DNA of 43,817 nt from an uncultured Prevotellaceae bacterium (GTDB lineage: Bacteria > Bacteroidota > Bacteroidia > Bacteroidales > Bacteroidaceae): the NCBI GenBank assembly GCA_947167835.1, contig CAMVJO010000003.1, positions 1 to 43,817 of the forward strand, read 5' to 3'. The notes beneath the pieces were generated by a model, which did not search any database, was not told where the DNA came from, and worked only from the letters and a program-made list of their open reading frames with translations. Made by a program: the position numbers and the translations under genes. Of the stretch, positions 9,167 through 17,931 are shown one piece after another. Position 1 is the stretch's first letter. Every line of letters starts with the position of its first letter.

Positions 9167-9250
9167 TTCTCTTCGCGTTGAGAAAGTTTTCTCATGGCGT
9201 AGAGAATATTTTCTCATCGCGATGATAAAGTTTTCTCACCGCGTAGAGAA
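9167..9250. repeat. Palindrome array B: four 18-bp units, 22-bp period
   Basis: Units lie at 9167-9184, 9189-9206, 9211-9228 and 9233-9250, with spacers agtt, tatt and agtt. Unit 1 (TTCTCTTCGCGTTGAGAA) is identical to unit 1 of array A. The array ends exactly where the TATA target duplication of element copy 2 begins (9251), so the element inserted directly against the array. The array lies upstream of fabD, on the far side of its promoter. Confidence 0.9.
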
Positions 9251-9254
9251 TATA

Positions 9255-9440
9255 GGGTTGTTCTAAAAATTAGTTTATAAATATTGGGAAGTCCATTTAA
9301 GTCTGTATGATTTTTCAATCTTTTTGGCGCTTTTGTCTTTTATTCCTTGAACCATAGGTTACTATGCTTCTGCGAAATTAAATACAAAATCACTCAAAAA
9401 TCTTCGAAAACTCAAAACAGCCTAATTTTTAGAACAACCC
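9255..9440 (-). mobile_element. MITE-like element copy 2 (186 bp)
   Basis: Complete copy with GGGTTGTTCTAAAAATTAG at one end and its reverse complement at the other. It is flanked by a perfect TATA direct repeat (9251-9254 and 9441-9444). Its reverse complement appears identical to the copies at 16830 and 35589. It contains no gene. The stretch 9445-9629 after it shows nothing further that I recognise. Confidence 0.9.
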
Positions 9441-9629
9441 TATAATTTTGCACGCTCTGATGGCGGTTGCGGCACGAAAAAATCGTTTAGTGGGGAAGGG
9501 ATTTTTGAAGATTGGGAAAATATGTGCGAAATGTGCCCACCTTGTACAAAAAAGTACGGCACAGATTTGATTTCCGTGCCGTGCTGGTGCAATATGAATC
9601 AGAATGAAAAAAATGAAGTCGTCCGAAAA

Positions 9630-10034
9630 TTATTCTTTCTCCACTTCCTCTAGCTGAATCTTCCTTAAATATTTATTGGGTGTCGTTCCCACATATTTTG
9701 TGAAGGCGCGGCGGAATGTGGTGACAGAGCGAAATCCGCTTTCAAAGGCTATGGCCTCGATTTTCAGTTTGTTGTTGCTTTTCATCAAGGGGATGCAGGC
9801 GTTGAAGATACGCATACGGTTGATGTACTCGTAGAAAGAGGAATGAAGCACCTCCTTGAAATATATACTGAGGTACGTACGGTTTGTTGCCACCAGTCTT
9901 GATAAATCTGCTATGCTCAAATCGGGCTTCATATACAGACATTCTTTTTCTATCTGTCTTTCAAGAATGCCAGCAAATGAGAAATCGTGCCGACTCTCAT
10001 GCTTCATTTCGTTATGTTTGGTTTTTGCTGACAT
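9630..10034 (-). CDS. Short AraC-type HTH protein
   Basis: A 134-residue protein made almost entirely of an AraC/XylS DNA-binding domain (HTH_18), about residues 35-130. The first helix-turn-helix lies around SIADLSRLVATNRTYLSIYF. The second carries the family signature around IEAIAFESGFRSVTTFRRAFTKYVGTTPNKYL. The N-terminal sensing domain of standard AraC proteins (about 290 residues) is missing. No broken upstream frame was seen that would supply it, so this is either a genuine stand-alone form or the HTH part of a larger regulator whose remainder has been lost. Its targets are unknown. It is a single-gene unit upstream of fabD on the same strand, separated by an element copy and array B. 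A TAnnTTTG element lies 83 bp upstream. Confidence 0.85.
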   Translation of the reverse strand: MSAKTKHNEMKHESRHDFSFAGILERQIEKECLYMKPDLSIADLSRLVATNRTYLSIYFKEVLHSSFYEYINRMRIFNACIPLMKSNNKLKIEAIAFESGFRSVTTFRRAFTKYVGTTPNKYLRKIQLEEVEKE

Positions 10035-10117
10035 CTTGTTGGTTTTTTTGTTTGAAGAGTTGTCCTGAAAAAAGATTATTTTAAGAACAATTCTGATAAA
10101 AATTTTAATGTCTGATG

Positions 10118-10125
10118 CAAAAGTA
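10118..10125 (-). promoter_or_regulatory. Putative -7 element for the AraC-type gene
   Basis: On the minus strand this reads TACTTTTG, matching TAnnTTTG, 83 bp before the start codon. The long AT-rich leader that follows could have a regulatory role. No -33 TTG was found at a suitable distance. Confidence 0.45.
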
Positions 10126-10369
10126 AGGATATAAAAAATACTTTTATTCCTTTTTTACGAAAAAGAGGGTGCATTAAAACAAAACTCTCTAACAATCAAA
10201 CAATTTTGTCTTTTTTGACAAAAAATTGTGGCTATTTGTTGCATAATTTTCCTTAAAAAAGTTTGTTTTTCTTTTTTATTGGAAACTTTTTCGCTTTTCA
10301 TGTTTTTGAAAGAACGGGGTTGCTGAAAAAAATGCGAAACGAAACACCCAAAAACACGAACCTTTTTTA
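10126..10369. other. AT-rich intergenic DNA, nothing recognised
   Basis: Very AT-rich DNA with T and A runs between the divergent AraC-type and AddA-like genes. I see no reading frame, hairpin or repeat I can support here. It precedes element copy 3. The stretch 10641-10815 after that copy is similar and must hold the promoter of the AddA-like gene, but no TAnnTTTG match was found. Confidence 0.6.
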
Positions 10370-10640
10370 GGGTAGTTCTAAAAATTAGGTTTTAAAATTT
10401 TGTGAAGCTTTTTTTGGTCTGTATGCTTTTTCAATCTTTTTGGCGCCATTGTCTTTAATACCTTGAACCATAGCTCGCTATGCTTCTGCGGCATTAAAAA
10501 CAAAATCACTCAAAAATCTTTGAATTCTTCGCGCACACTCTGTTTGTTATCTGCCCCGTAGGGTGAAGCTCTGCGGGTTGCAGGAACAAACGTATAGAGA
10601 GTGTAAGCAAATCAAAACAGCCTAATTTTTAGAACAACCC
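10370..10640 (-). mobile_element. MITE-like element copy 3 (271 bp, with 85-bp insert)
   Basis: The ends are GGGTAGTTCTAAAAATTAG and the reverse complement of the standard end. It is about 85 bp longer than the 186-bp copies because of an internal insert near the right end on this strand. The insert has inverted arms ACACTCT/AGAGTGT and GTTTGTT/AACAAAC with an inner CCCG/CGGG stem. The same insert is in the copy at 43670. The flanks are TTTA and TTAA, so no exact 4-bp duplication remains. The central hairpin is CATAGC-TC-GCTATG at 10469-10482. Confidence 0.88.
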
Positions 10641-10815
10641 TTAATTTATGTTTTTTAGCTGAGACAATGAAAAATATGTGGGAAAGAGATAAAAAATGCA
10701 GGACTTTATTTCGCTGCCCCAAAGATTTATTCTAATTTTACAAACCGTTAAGACAAGTGATACCTGAGCAAACGGGTTTTTATTGTCACGTGGCATTTTG
10801 ATTCCCTATTTGGAT

Positions 10816-13800
10816 ATGAATAATAAACTGAATGTATATCGAGCGTCGGCAGGTTCGGGAAAAACCTTCCAACTTACGGCGCAGTTTCTCTCGTTGCTGT
10901 TGATTCAGGAGCATGCCGATCCGCGACGCATCCTGGCCGTTACGTTTACCAACAAGGCTACGTATGAAATGAAGACACGTATCATGCAGCATCTGTATGA
11001 TATCGCCAGCAAGCCCCTGACTGAGGCAGACAATATGCGGGAAAAACTGATGGAAATGACACAGGTTTCAGCCGATGTGCTGCAAACGAGGGCACAACGC
11101 GTACTGCATCAACTTTTGCACAACTATGACGACTTTTATGTGCAGACCATCGACTCGTTCCTCCAACGTCTGTTGCAGAATCTGGCACACGAGTTGGGTT
11201 TGATGTCGAACTATAGCGTAAACCTTGACGACGAAGATGTGATAGCCCGTGCCGTTGATGCCTTGATAGCACAAATCGATGAGCGCCCCGACGTGATGAA
11301 TTGGTTGGTGGGCTTCGTTACCGACAATATCGAATCGGGTAGGAAATGGGACTTCACTCAGGAACTCAGAGCCTTTGCAAAAAACCTGACGCAGGAGGTT
11401 TTCCTGAGCCAGCGCGGAAAGACCGAAGGTTTGCTGACGAACGAAAATATCAATGACTACCGCAAAAAGATAGATGTCCTGCAAACGCAATGCAAAAACA
11501 GGATTATGGATGCTGCCCGCGGCATACTGACGCGATATGACGACTTCGGTCGCTTCTCACGCGGAGGAAATTTGGAGAGTGTCCTGAGAAAAATGTCGGA
11601 AGGCACGTTTGAGAATATCAGCATGGGAACTTACGAAGGATTCCTGCAAGACGAAAACAAACTCATACGCAAATCCGACCAGAATGACGCCGCCCTCTGT
11701 GCCGAGGTGGGAAGGCTGTGGCAGGACGTGACGGTTTTTGAAGCTTTGCGGCAGGAAAACCTGAAAGTAATCAACACCTGTGTGCTTTGCAAGCGCAATC
11801 TGAATCCCTTCCGCCTGCTCAACGAGATAGATGTGCTGATGACCGCCATCAATAGCGAGAATAATCGTTTCCAACTCAGTCGTACGCCCCTGCTCTTCAA
11901 CGAACTCGTGGGCGATGACGACACTTCCTTCGTTTATGAACGCGCCGGCATACAATATGAGCATGTTATGATAGACGAGTTCCAGGATACTTCGCGCTTG
12001 CAATGGAAGAATTTCAAGGCGCTCATCAATAACAGTCTCTCTGCCGGACATTCCAATATGATAGTGGGCGATGTGAAGCAAAGCATCTACCGTTGGCGAA
12101 ACGGAGACTGGGGTATTCTGCAATATATGGCCAATGATTTCCCCAAAGAGCAATATCACGAAGAACCGCTCAGGGTAAACCGACGCAGCGGCGAACAAAT
12201 CGTGAATTTCAACAAGGTGCTTTTCCCCTCGCTCGTAGAAATCTTTGCACAGCACATAGATGATAAAAATGCTCGGCGACTTAGGCAAATGTATAGTGAC
12301 GTTGAGCAAATCATAGACCCAGAGAAAGGCAATGCCTACGTAAGAGTTGCTGTGGGTGACGGCGAAAACTGGCCGGAATCCGCCTATCTCAATCAGACCG
12401 ACGCAGCAAACCTCTCGTATGAGGAACAACAGCTCAGGGAGATGGGAAACATCATTCGCGACCTGCACGAAAAAGGTTGTTCCCTGTCGCAAATGGGTAT
12501 CCTTGTTCGCTTCCGTTTTGAGGCAGATGCCATACAACGCTATTTTGCCCAGCACTATCCCGAAATACGTCTGATATCTGACGACGCTTTTGTGTACGGA
12601 ACTTCAGCAGGTGTGACAATGCTGATGGCAGCCCTGAAGGTATTGCATAATCCCAAGGATGTAATTTCTGAAATCTACCTGGCAGAAAAATACCAAACGG
12701 AGATTCTTGGAAATCAGATCGACAAAGAGGACGTTGTGAGCCATGCCGCAGACTTTTTGCCCGAGACCTTCACAAATCACACGGAGGCATTGCGCCGTTT
12801 ACCGCTTTACGAACTCTGTGAGAGGCTGATACACATTCTTTCGTTAGAGAAATTTTCCGGTCAGGAGCTGTATTTGATGAGTTTCTTGGACCAAGTCGTC
12901 GGTTTCATTGACGAATACCATTCCGACCTCGCTACTTTTATTACATACTGGAACGAAACGTTGAGTAATAAGTCGATGCCTTCAGAAAAGATTGACGGCG
13001 TGCAGATTATGACGATACATAAGGCAAAAGGACTGGCATTCCCTACGCTTTTCGTGCCGTTCTTCGGATTTTACCCGCTTGAACCCAACGAAAAGAACTT
13101 CTTATGGGTTGCTCCCGCGCAGATACCTTTCAATGAAATCCCGCTACTTCCCATTAAGGTCGAGAAACGCATGGAGCGCAGCCTGTTTGCCGAAGAATAC
13201 AATGAGGAAAAATTCCAAACGCTGGTAGAAGCCCTCAATATGCTGTACGTAGCTTTGACTCGCCCGAAGAAAAATATGTTTTTGTGGCTGTCAAATCAAA
13301 CGAAAGGCCGGGCAAAAAAAGGAATGGACACGTTTATGACAACGGCGCTGCTGGGTAATAAGCCAGAGCTCCCATGTATGAAAGAATATGGCAAAGCTCC
13401 CATTCTTCCGAGTGACGAAACAAAGGAAGAAGACACAGCAAAAAGCAAATATGTCAATCCTTTCGGAGAAATTCCGAGGGAGAAATTGAACGTTAGCCTG
13501 CAATCCTTCGATTTCCGCCCCGTATTCCGCCAGTCTAACGAATCTGTTCTGTTTTTAAGCGACGATGAAGAATTGCAGACCCAACAAAGTTTCATAGACA
13601 ACGGCAAACTGCTGCATTATATCTTCAGTACGATCAATTCGATGCAGGATATTCACAGTTCTGTCCAATCTCTCATTTCGCAAGGCCTCGTTTCCGGATT
13701 GCAGGAGGCCGAGAAATTGGCTGGAGACGTAGAAAAATGGATTCATAACGCACATTGCGAATCTTGGTTCGATGGTAATTATAAACTCTACAACGAATGT

Positions 13801-14025
13801 GAAATTATTAAGCCTATAAACGATGGAATCCTCGTACGTCGCCGTCCCGATCGCGTCATTATGAGAGAAAATGAGGTGATTGTTATTGATTTTAAGTTCG
13901 GAAAACCAATTCAAGACTACGCTCATAAAGTTCAGGAGTACGTAGATTTGCTTTCAGACATGGGTTATAAAAACGTAAGGGGATATCTTTGGTATATTTA
14001 CCTGAATAGAATTGAACAGGTGTAG
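10816..14025 (+). CDS. AddA-like UvrD-family helicase-nuclease
   Basis: A 1069-residue superfamily 1 helicase fused to a C-terminal nuclease, resembling AddA/RecB. With its partner it should process double-strand DNA ends for recombination. Walker A ASAGSGKT is at 10-17, Walker B/motif II IDEFQDT at about 386-392 and motif III GDVKQSIYRWRNGD at about 418-431. Motif V is TIHKAKGLAFP near 733 and motif VI LYVALTRPKK near 811. The PD-(D/E)XK nuclease core VIVIDFKFGK is near 1022-1031, followed by QEYVDLL. A TTG at 10783 could extend the protein by 11 residues, but the ATG at 10816 puts Walker A at the usual distance from the N-terminus. The AddB-like gene follows after 27 bp. The protein is recognisable by family, but the exact AddA versus RecB label is not certain. 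Confidence 0.93.
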   Translation: MNNKLNVYRASAGSGKTFQLTAQFLSLLLIQEHADPRRILAVTFTNKATYEMKTRIMQHLYDIASKPLTEADNMREKLMEMTQVSADVLQTRAQRVLHQLLHNYDDFYVQTIDSFLQRLLQNLAHELGLMSNYSVNLDDEDVIARAVDALIAQIDERPDVMNWLVGFVTDNIESGRKWDFTQELRAFAKNLTQEVFLSQRGKTEGLLTNENINDYRKKIDVLQTQCKNRIMDAARGILTRYDDFGRFSRGGNLESVLRKMSEGTFENISMGTYEGFLQDENKLIRKSDQNDAALCAEVGRLWQDVTVFEALRQENLKVINTCVLCKRNLNPFRLLNEIDVLMTAINSENNRFQLSRTPLLFNELVGDDDTSFVYERAGIQYEHVMIDEFQDTSRLQWKNFKALINNSLSAGHSNMIVGDVKQSIYRWRNGDWGILQYMANDFPKEQYHEEPLRVNRRSGEQIVNFNKVLFPSLVEIFAQHIDDKNARRLRQMYSDVEQIIDPEKGNAYVRVAVGDGENWPESAYLNQTDAANLSYEEQQLREMGNIIRDLHEKGCSLSQMGILVRFRFEADAIQRYFAQHYPEIRLISDDAFVYGTSAGVTMLMAALKVLHNPKDVISEIYLAEKYQTEILGNQIDKEDVVSHAADFLPETFTNHTEALRRLPLYELCERLIHILSLEKFSGQELYLMSFLDQVVGFIDEYHSDLATFITYWNETLSNKSMPSEKIDGVQIMTIHKAKGLAFPTLFVPFFGFYPLEPNEKNFLWVAPAQIPFNEIPLLPIKVEKRMERSLFAEEYNEEKFQTLVEALNMLYVALTRPKKNMFLWLSNQTKGRAKKGMDTFMTTALLGNKPELPCMKEYGKAPILPSDETKEEDTAKSKYVNPFGEIPREKLNVSLQSFDFRPVFRQSNESVLFLSDDEELQTQQSFIDNGKLLHYIFSTINSMQDIHSSVQSLISQGLVSGLQEAEKLAGDVEKWIHNAHCESWFDGNYKLYNECEIIKPINDGILVRRRPDRVIMRENEVIVIDFKFGKPIQDYAHKVQEYVDLLSDMGYKNVRGYLWYIYLNRIEQV

Positions 14026-14052
14026 GATAAAAATGCTGTTTCTTGACATATT

Positions 14053-16740
14053 ATGAGAAAGTTCTTAGATATAGTAGCCGAAGACCTGCATAAAAAAATA
14101 GGGCAGGACTATTCGCGCACGTTGATTGTATTTCCCAACCGCCGCGCCCAACTTTTCTTGGACGAGATGCTGGCAAGTCGTTCGGATGTGCCGATTTGGA
14201 CACCACAATACTCCAGTATTCTCGATTTGTTCGTACGTCTCAGTCCGTATCAGTTGGCAGATTCCATTGATGTGGCTTGCAGAATTTACGAACTCTACCG
14301 TAATCTCTGTAATGACGCCACAGAAACTTTAGACTTCTTCTTTGGCTGGGCTGTTCGCATACTTGAGGATTTCCAGGACGTGGATAAATCCATGGTAAAC
14401 GCCTCTGCGCTTTTTTTGAACCTGGCTGATATCCGAACGATCGAATCAAAAAACTTTTTGGAGCCCGAACAAATAAAAACACTCCAGAAATTCTTCGCTT
14501 CGTTCGACCCTGAAAGTCATTCCCACATACAACAGAAATTCTTGGTGCTCTGGCAGAATCTTTTGGCCATATATCAAGAACTCAATAACCAGCTTTTTGC
14601 CGAAGGAATGGCATACGACGGCGCTTTGATGCGCAATGTGGTAGAAGAACTCGAATCCGGTAATCTTTACATTCCTGAGAATATCGAGCGCATCGTCTTT
14701 GTCGGCTTCAATGTGCTGAGCGAAGTGGAAAAGCGCCTATTTAAATATTGTAAGCAGCACGTAGAAACTTTGTTCTACTGGGATTACGACCAATACTACT
14801 TGGATAATCCCGAAAACGAGGCAGGTATCCAGATTTCGGAAAACAGAAAAATGTTTCCTGACGCACTTCCGCCAGATTTGTTCAACAATTTCCTGTCAGC
14901 AAGGCGCATAGAATTTGTTTCGGCCTCATCCGACAACCAGCAAGCGCGTTCCGTTTCCGATTGGCTGCGGAAGATTCCTAAAGAAGAGGCACGCGATACC
15001 GCAGTAGTCATGTGTGATGAAAATATGCTGCTGCCTGTTCTTCATTCCCTGCCCGAGACAGTTGAGGCTGTCAATATTACCAAAGGTTTTCCCCTGCATC
15101 ACAGCATGGCATTCGCCGTTTTCGAGAAATTCTTCGGCAGGGTGAAAAATTCGGAGACGGATATCCTGAAAGTGCTCGACAAACTTTCGGATTGCATCAA
15201 GACAAAGGCACAGGAATCCAAACAAGATTTGGCAGAAAGCGAAGATAACGGATATTTGCGTCCGTTAGCCGAGGAATCTTTCTTCCAGATTTATAAAATA
15301 GTCAATCGTTTCAGGATTTTAGCCGAGGCCGGAAGACTGAATATCACGGCAAATACTTTGCACAGACTGATGCGCCAGGTGATAAAGGCCACCTCTGTTC
15401 CGTTTCATGGCGAACCGCTCGAAGGCGTGCAGATTATGGGAGTGCTGGAAACCAGAAATCTGGATTTTGATAACGTTATTATTCTTTCATGTAACGAGGG
15501 AATGATGCCGAAGGCGGGAAGCAGCAATTCCTTTATACCATATTTCTTGCGCGAAGCCTACAAACTTCCGACTACTAAGCAAGACACGGCCATATATGCC
15601 TACTATTTCTATCACATGCTGCAACGTGCGCAGAATGTCCGCATAGTCTATAACGCAGCTCAGTCACTCAAGAATACGGGCGAGATGTCTCGCTTCATGA
15701 ATCAGATGTTGGTCGAAGCACCTCAGTTGAATATCAGTCATTATGCGTTGCAAACGACGCCTTCTCCCTCGGTAAGGAATCCTAAACCCATCAAAAAACC
15801 GAATGACCTGAAGCAAAGGCTGAAATCCCTGTCGCCTTCTGCTATCAATACCTACCTTGAATGTCAGTTGCGCTTCTATTACGAACGCATACAGGGCATA
15901 AGCGAACAGGTGGAGACGGATAAAATAATAGAAAGCAACGAATTCGGAACCGTGTTCCACCGTGCGGCAGAATATATCTACCTTGATATGTCGGAAAACT
16001 ACACTCGCCGTGTTACACCGCAGATTATTGACGACTATCTGGACGATAAGGGTGCAATGACCTTGGATCAATATGTTTCGGACGCATTTAGGAACGCGCG
16101 TCCCAGACCTGACGATCCGCATCCCGGAGAACCGGTTGAAGAAAACGCACTTGTGGCCAGCGTTATCAGGAAATATCTGAAAAACCTCTTGGAATTCGAC
16201 CGAAAAATCCCGTATATCAAGATTGAAGGCCTGGAAAAGAAACTTTATAACAGCATTGAGGTGGATTGCGACGGCGAGAAAGTGCAAATCAAGTGCGGCG
16301 GCGAAATAGACCGCGTGGATATCGTTCCGACAGAGGCAGGTGAAGTGTTGCGCATCGTCGATTATAAGACAGGAGGCAACGGTAATCAGATCAAGAACAG
16401 ATATTCCGATATGGACTCCCTGTTTAATCCATCGCCGAACCGACAGAAATATGTTTTGCAGACGTTTATCTACGCCATGACCTATCTTGACAAGACTTCG
16501 CTGCCTATTGTTCCGGCTTTGTTCTATGTTGCCTTTACCTATCACAAGGATTTCTCCCTTTATGTCACTTCTTCAAATCAGTCTGCGCCATTTGTGGATT
16601 TCAGGAAGGAAGAGGCCGAATTCCGCCGCCGCTTACAGCAACTCGTTGTCGAGATATTCGATGAATCCACCGACTTTGTTCCTGCCGAGGACGACAAACA
16701 TTGCGGTTCCTGCCCGTTCTACGCACTTTGCTATAAATAA
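14053..16740 (+). CDS. AddB-like nuclease with Fe-S cysteines
   Basis: An 895-residue partner of the preceding helicase, resembling AddB. It has an inactivated helicase-like N-terminal half (start MRKFLDIVAEDLHKKIG, then FPNRRAQLF) and a C-terminal PD-(D/E)XK nuclease with LRIVDYKTGG near 766-775. One cysteine at 604 (NTYLECQLRFYY) and three at 884, 887 and 893 (HCGSCPFYALCYK) have the C...CxxCxxxxxC spacing of the AddB 4Fe-4S site that staples the nuclease domain. No Walker A was seen at the N-terminus, so ATP-driven translocation would rest on the AddA-like subunit. The 27-bp gap and shared strand indicate one operon. An element copy begins 89 bp after the stop. Confidence 0.9.
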   Translation: MRKFLDIVAEDLHKKIGQDYSRTLIVFPNRRAQLFLDEMLASRSDVPIWTPQYSSILDLFVRLSPYQLADSIDVACRIYELYRNLCNDATETLDFFFGWAVRILEDFQDVDKSMVNASALFLNLADIRTIESKNFLEPEQIKTLQKFFASFDPESHSHIQQKFLVLWQNLLAIYQELNNQLFAEGMAYDGALMRNVVEELESGNLYIPENIERIVFVGFNVLSEVEKRLFKYCKQHVETLFYWDYDQYYLDNPENEAGIQISENRKMFPDALPPDLFNNFLSARRIEFVSASSDNQQARSVSDWLRKIPKEEARDTAVVMCDENMLLPVLHSLPETVEAVNITKGFPLHHSMAFAVFEKFFGRVKNSETDILKVLDKLSDCIKTKAQESKQDLAESEDNGYLRPLAEESFFQIYKIVNRFRILAEAGRLNITANTLHRLMRQVIKATSVPFHGEPLEGVQIMGVLETRNLDFDNVIILSCNEGMMPKAGSSNSFIPYFLREAYKLPTTKQDTAIYAYYFYHMLQRAQNVRIVYNAAQSLKNTGEMSRFMNQMLVEAPQLNISHYALQTTPSPSVRNPKPIKKPNDLKQRLKSLSPSAINTYLECQLRFYYERIQGISEQVETDKIIESNEFGTVFHRAAEYIYLDMSENYTRRVTPQIIDDYLDDKGAMTLDQYVSDAFRNARPRPDDPHPGEPVEENALVASVIRKYLKNLLEFDRKIPYIKIEGLEKKLYNSIEVDCDGEKVQIKCGGEIDRVDIVPTEAGEVLRIVDYKTGGNGNQIKNRYSDMDSLFNPSPNRQKYVLQTFIYAMTYLDKTSLPIVPALFYVAFTYHKDFSLYVTSSNQSAPFVDFRKEEAEFRRRLQQLVVEIFDESTDFVPAEDDKHCGSCPFYALCYK

Positions 16741-16829
16741 AGGAAGATTATCGAATCATTTTTAGAAATATCAATAGTTCATATTTTACCTGTACCGACA
16801 GTAAAGATTTCAGAACTCCCATAAAATTA

Positions 16830-17015
16830 GGGTTGTTCTAAAAATTAGGCTGTTTTGAGTTTTCGAAGATTTTTGAGTGATTTTGTATTTAATTTCGCAG
16901 AAGCATAGTAACCTATGGTTCAAGGAATAAAAGACAAAAGCGCCAAAAAGATTGAAAAATCATACAGACTTAAATGGACTTCCCAATATTTATAAACTAA
17001 TTTTTAGAACAACCC
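16830..17015 (+). mobile_element. MITE-like element copy 4 (186 bp)
   Basis: Complete copy in plus orientation with both standard ends. It appears identical to the copy at 35589 and to the reverse complement of the copy at 9255. The flanks are ATTA and TTAA, not an exact repeat. The central hairpin CATAG-TAAC-CTATG is at 16904-16917. It ends only 14 bp before the start of the B3/B4-domain gene, so it forms most of that gene's 5' leader. Confidence 0.9.
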
Positions 17016-17029
17016 TTAAAAATACCCAC

Positions 17030-17695
17030 ATGATGAAACTCATCGTATCAGACCAAGTAAGAAATATCTGCCCGGAATACGTGGGCGGAGTCGTCATAGC
17101 CCGCGTTATCAACAGCCCCGCATCCGATGCCCTGCTGAAAGAAATTGCCGAAGCCGGAGAACAGTTACAGCAGTCGTATGACACAAATACTGTCAAGGAG
17201 CGCTCGGGCATTAAAGCCACGCGAACGGTATATAAGAAGGCGGGAAAAGATCCAAGTCGGTATCGCCCGTCGTGTGAGCAGCTGGCACGCAGAATTTTGC
17301 AAGGGAAAGGACTTTATACCATTGACACGTTGGTAGATTTGGGCAACCTCATCTCTCTTTGCTGCGGCTACACCGTGGCTGTCCTCGACATGGACAAGAT
17401 TGAGGGCGATACACTGACGTTGGGCATAGGAGAAGAAAACGAACCCTACGAGGCAATAGGTCGCGGTCCGCTGAATATTGCCTGTATGCCCGTATTCAGA
17501 GATGCTATGGGCGGAGTAGCCACACCTACCAGTGACAATGTGCGCACGCAGGTCGGAGCAGAAACAAACAATGTGCTGATCATCATCAATGGCTACGACG
17601 GAAACCGCGAATGTGTGCAGCAGGCAGTTGATCATACCGTCAGACTTTTACAGACATACGCGCAAGCCGAAATTTTGGAGCAACGGCTGTTCTAA
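17030..17695 (+). CDS. B3/B4 tRNA-binding domain protein
   Basis: A protein of about 221 residues resembling stand-alone B3/B4 domains, the fold that edits mischarged tRNA in the beta subunit of phenylalanyl-tRNA synthetase. The segment KARTVYKKAGKDPSRYRPSCE-like region (about 60-85, with YKKAGKDPSRYRPS) and DLGNLISLCCGYTVAVLDMDKI are typical of this family. A free-standing member could hydrolyse mischarged tRNA, but that is inference. Two ATGs lie side by side (17030 and 17033). The frame is open upstream into the element copy, to 16952, but those codons belong to the element. It appears to be a single-gene unit: array C follows the stop by 38 bp and the next gene has its own promoter. Confidence 0.78.
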   Translation: MMKLIVSDQVRNICPEYVGGVVIARVINSPASDALLKEIAEAGEQLQQSYDTNTVKERSGIKATRTVYKKAGKDPSRYRPSCEQLARRILQGKGLYTIDTLVDLGNLISLCCGYTVAVLDMDKIEGDTLTLGIGEENEPYEAIGRGPLNIACMPVFRDAMGGVATPTSDNVRTQVGAETNNVLIIINGYDGNRECVQQAVDHTVRLLQTYAQAEILEQRLF

Positions 17696-17733
17696 ATAGC
17701 GCCGTCCGATTGTCGGCACCGTCGAAAATTCCA

Positions 17734-17817
17734 TTCTCATCGCGTTGAGAAAATTTTCTCTTCGCGATGAGAAAAGATTCTCACGGCGATGAGAAAACTT
17801 TCTCTACGCGAAGAGAA
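17734..17817. repeat. Palindrome array C: four 18-bp units, 22-bp period
   Basis: Units lie at 17734-17751, 17756-17773, 17778-17795 and 17800-17817, with spacers aatt, aaga and aact. All four begin TTCTC and end GAGAA; the cores are ATCGCGTT, TTCGCGAT, ACGGCGAT and TACGCGAA. It lies between the stop of the B3/B4 gene and the promoter of the TenI-like gene. No element copy touches it. Confidence 0.9.
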
Positions 17818-17880
17818 TGTCCAAGTTCCTTGGTTTTTGATTCCAGATTCGTGAAAATGAAGAAAATGCCCGCGATAAAA

Positions 17881-17910
17881 TTGTGATTAGCAGATAAAAG
17901 TGTAAATTTG
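17881..17910 (+). promoter_or_regulatory. Promoter of the TenI/ThiE-like operon
   Basis: TTG at 17881-17883 is followed after 19 bp by TAAATTTG at 17903-17910, a full match to the Bacteroidetes -33 TTG / -7 TAnnTTTG layout. The ATG is 21 bp further on. It probably drives the next two or three genes (TenI-like, mazG, ispE). Confidence 0.7.
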
Positions 17911-17931
17911 TGGGCAAATAGTAAAAACAGT

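Noticed and set aside
11557..12555. A 332-codon antisense frame inside the AddA-like gene, and a 305-codon one inside mutS2 (3885-4802)
   Set aside because: Both are shadows of conserved genes with motifs on the plus strand; no motif or promoter supports them.
16952..17029. An upstream start for the B3/B4-domain protein inside the element copy
   Set aside because: The first codons would be element sequence, shared with other copies; family similarity begins at 17030.
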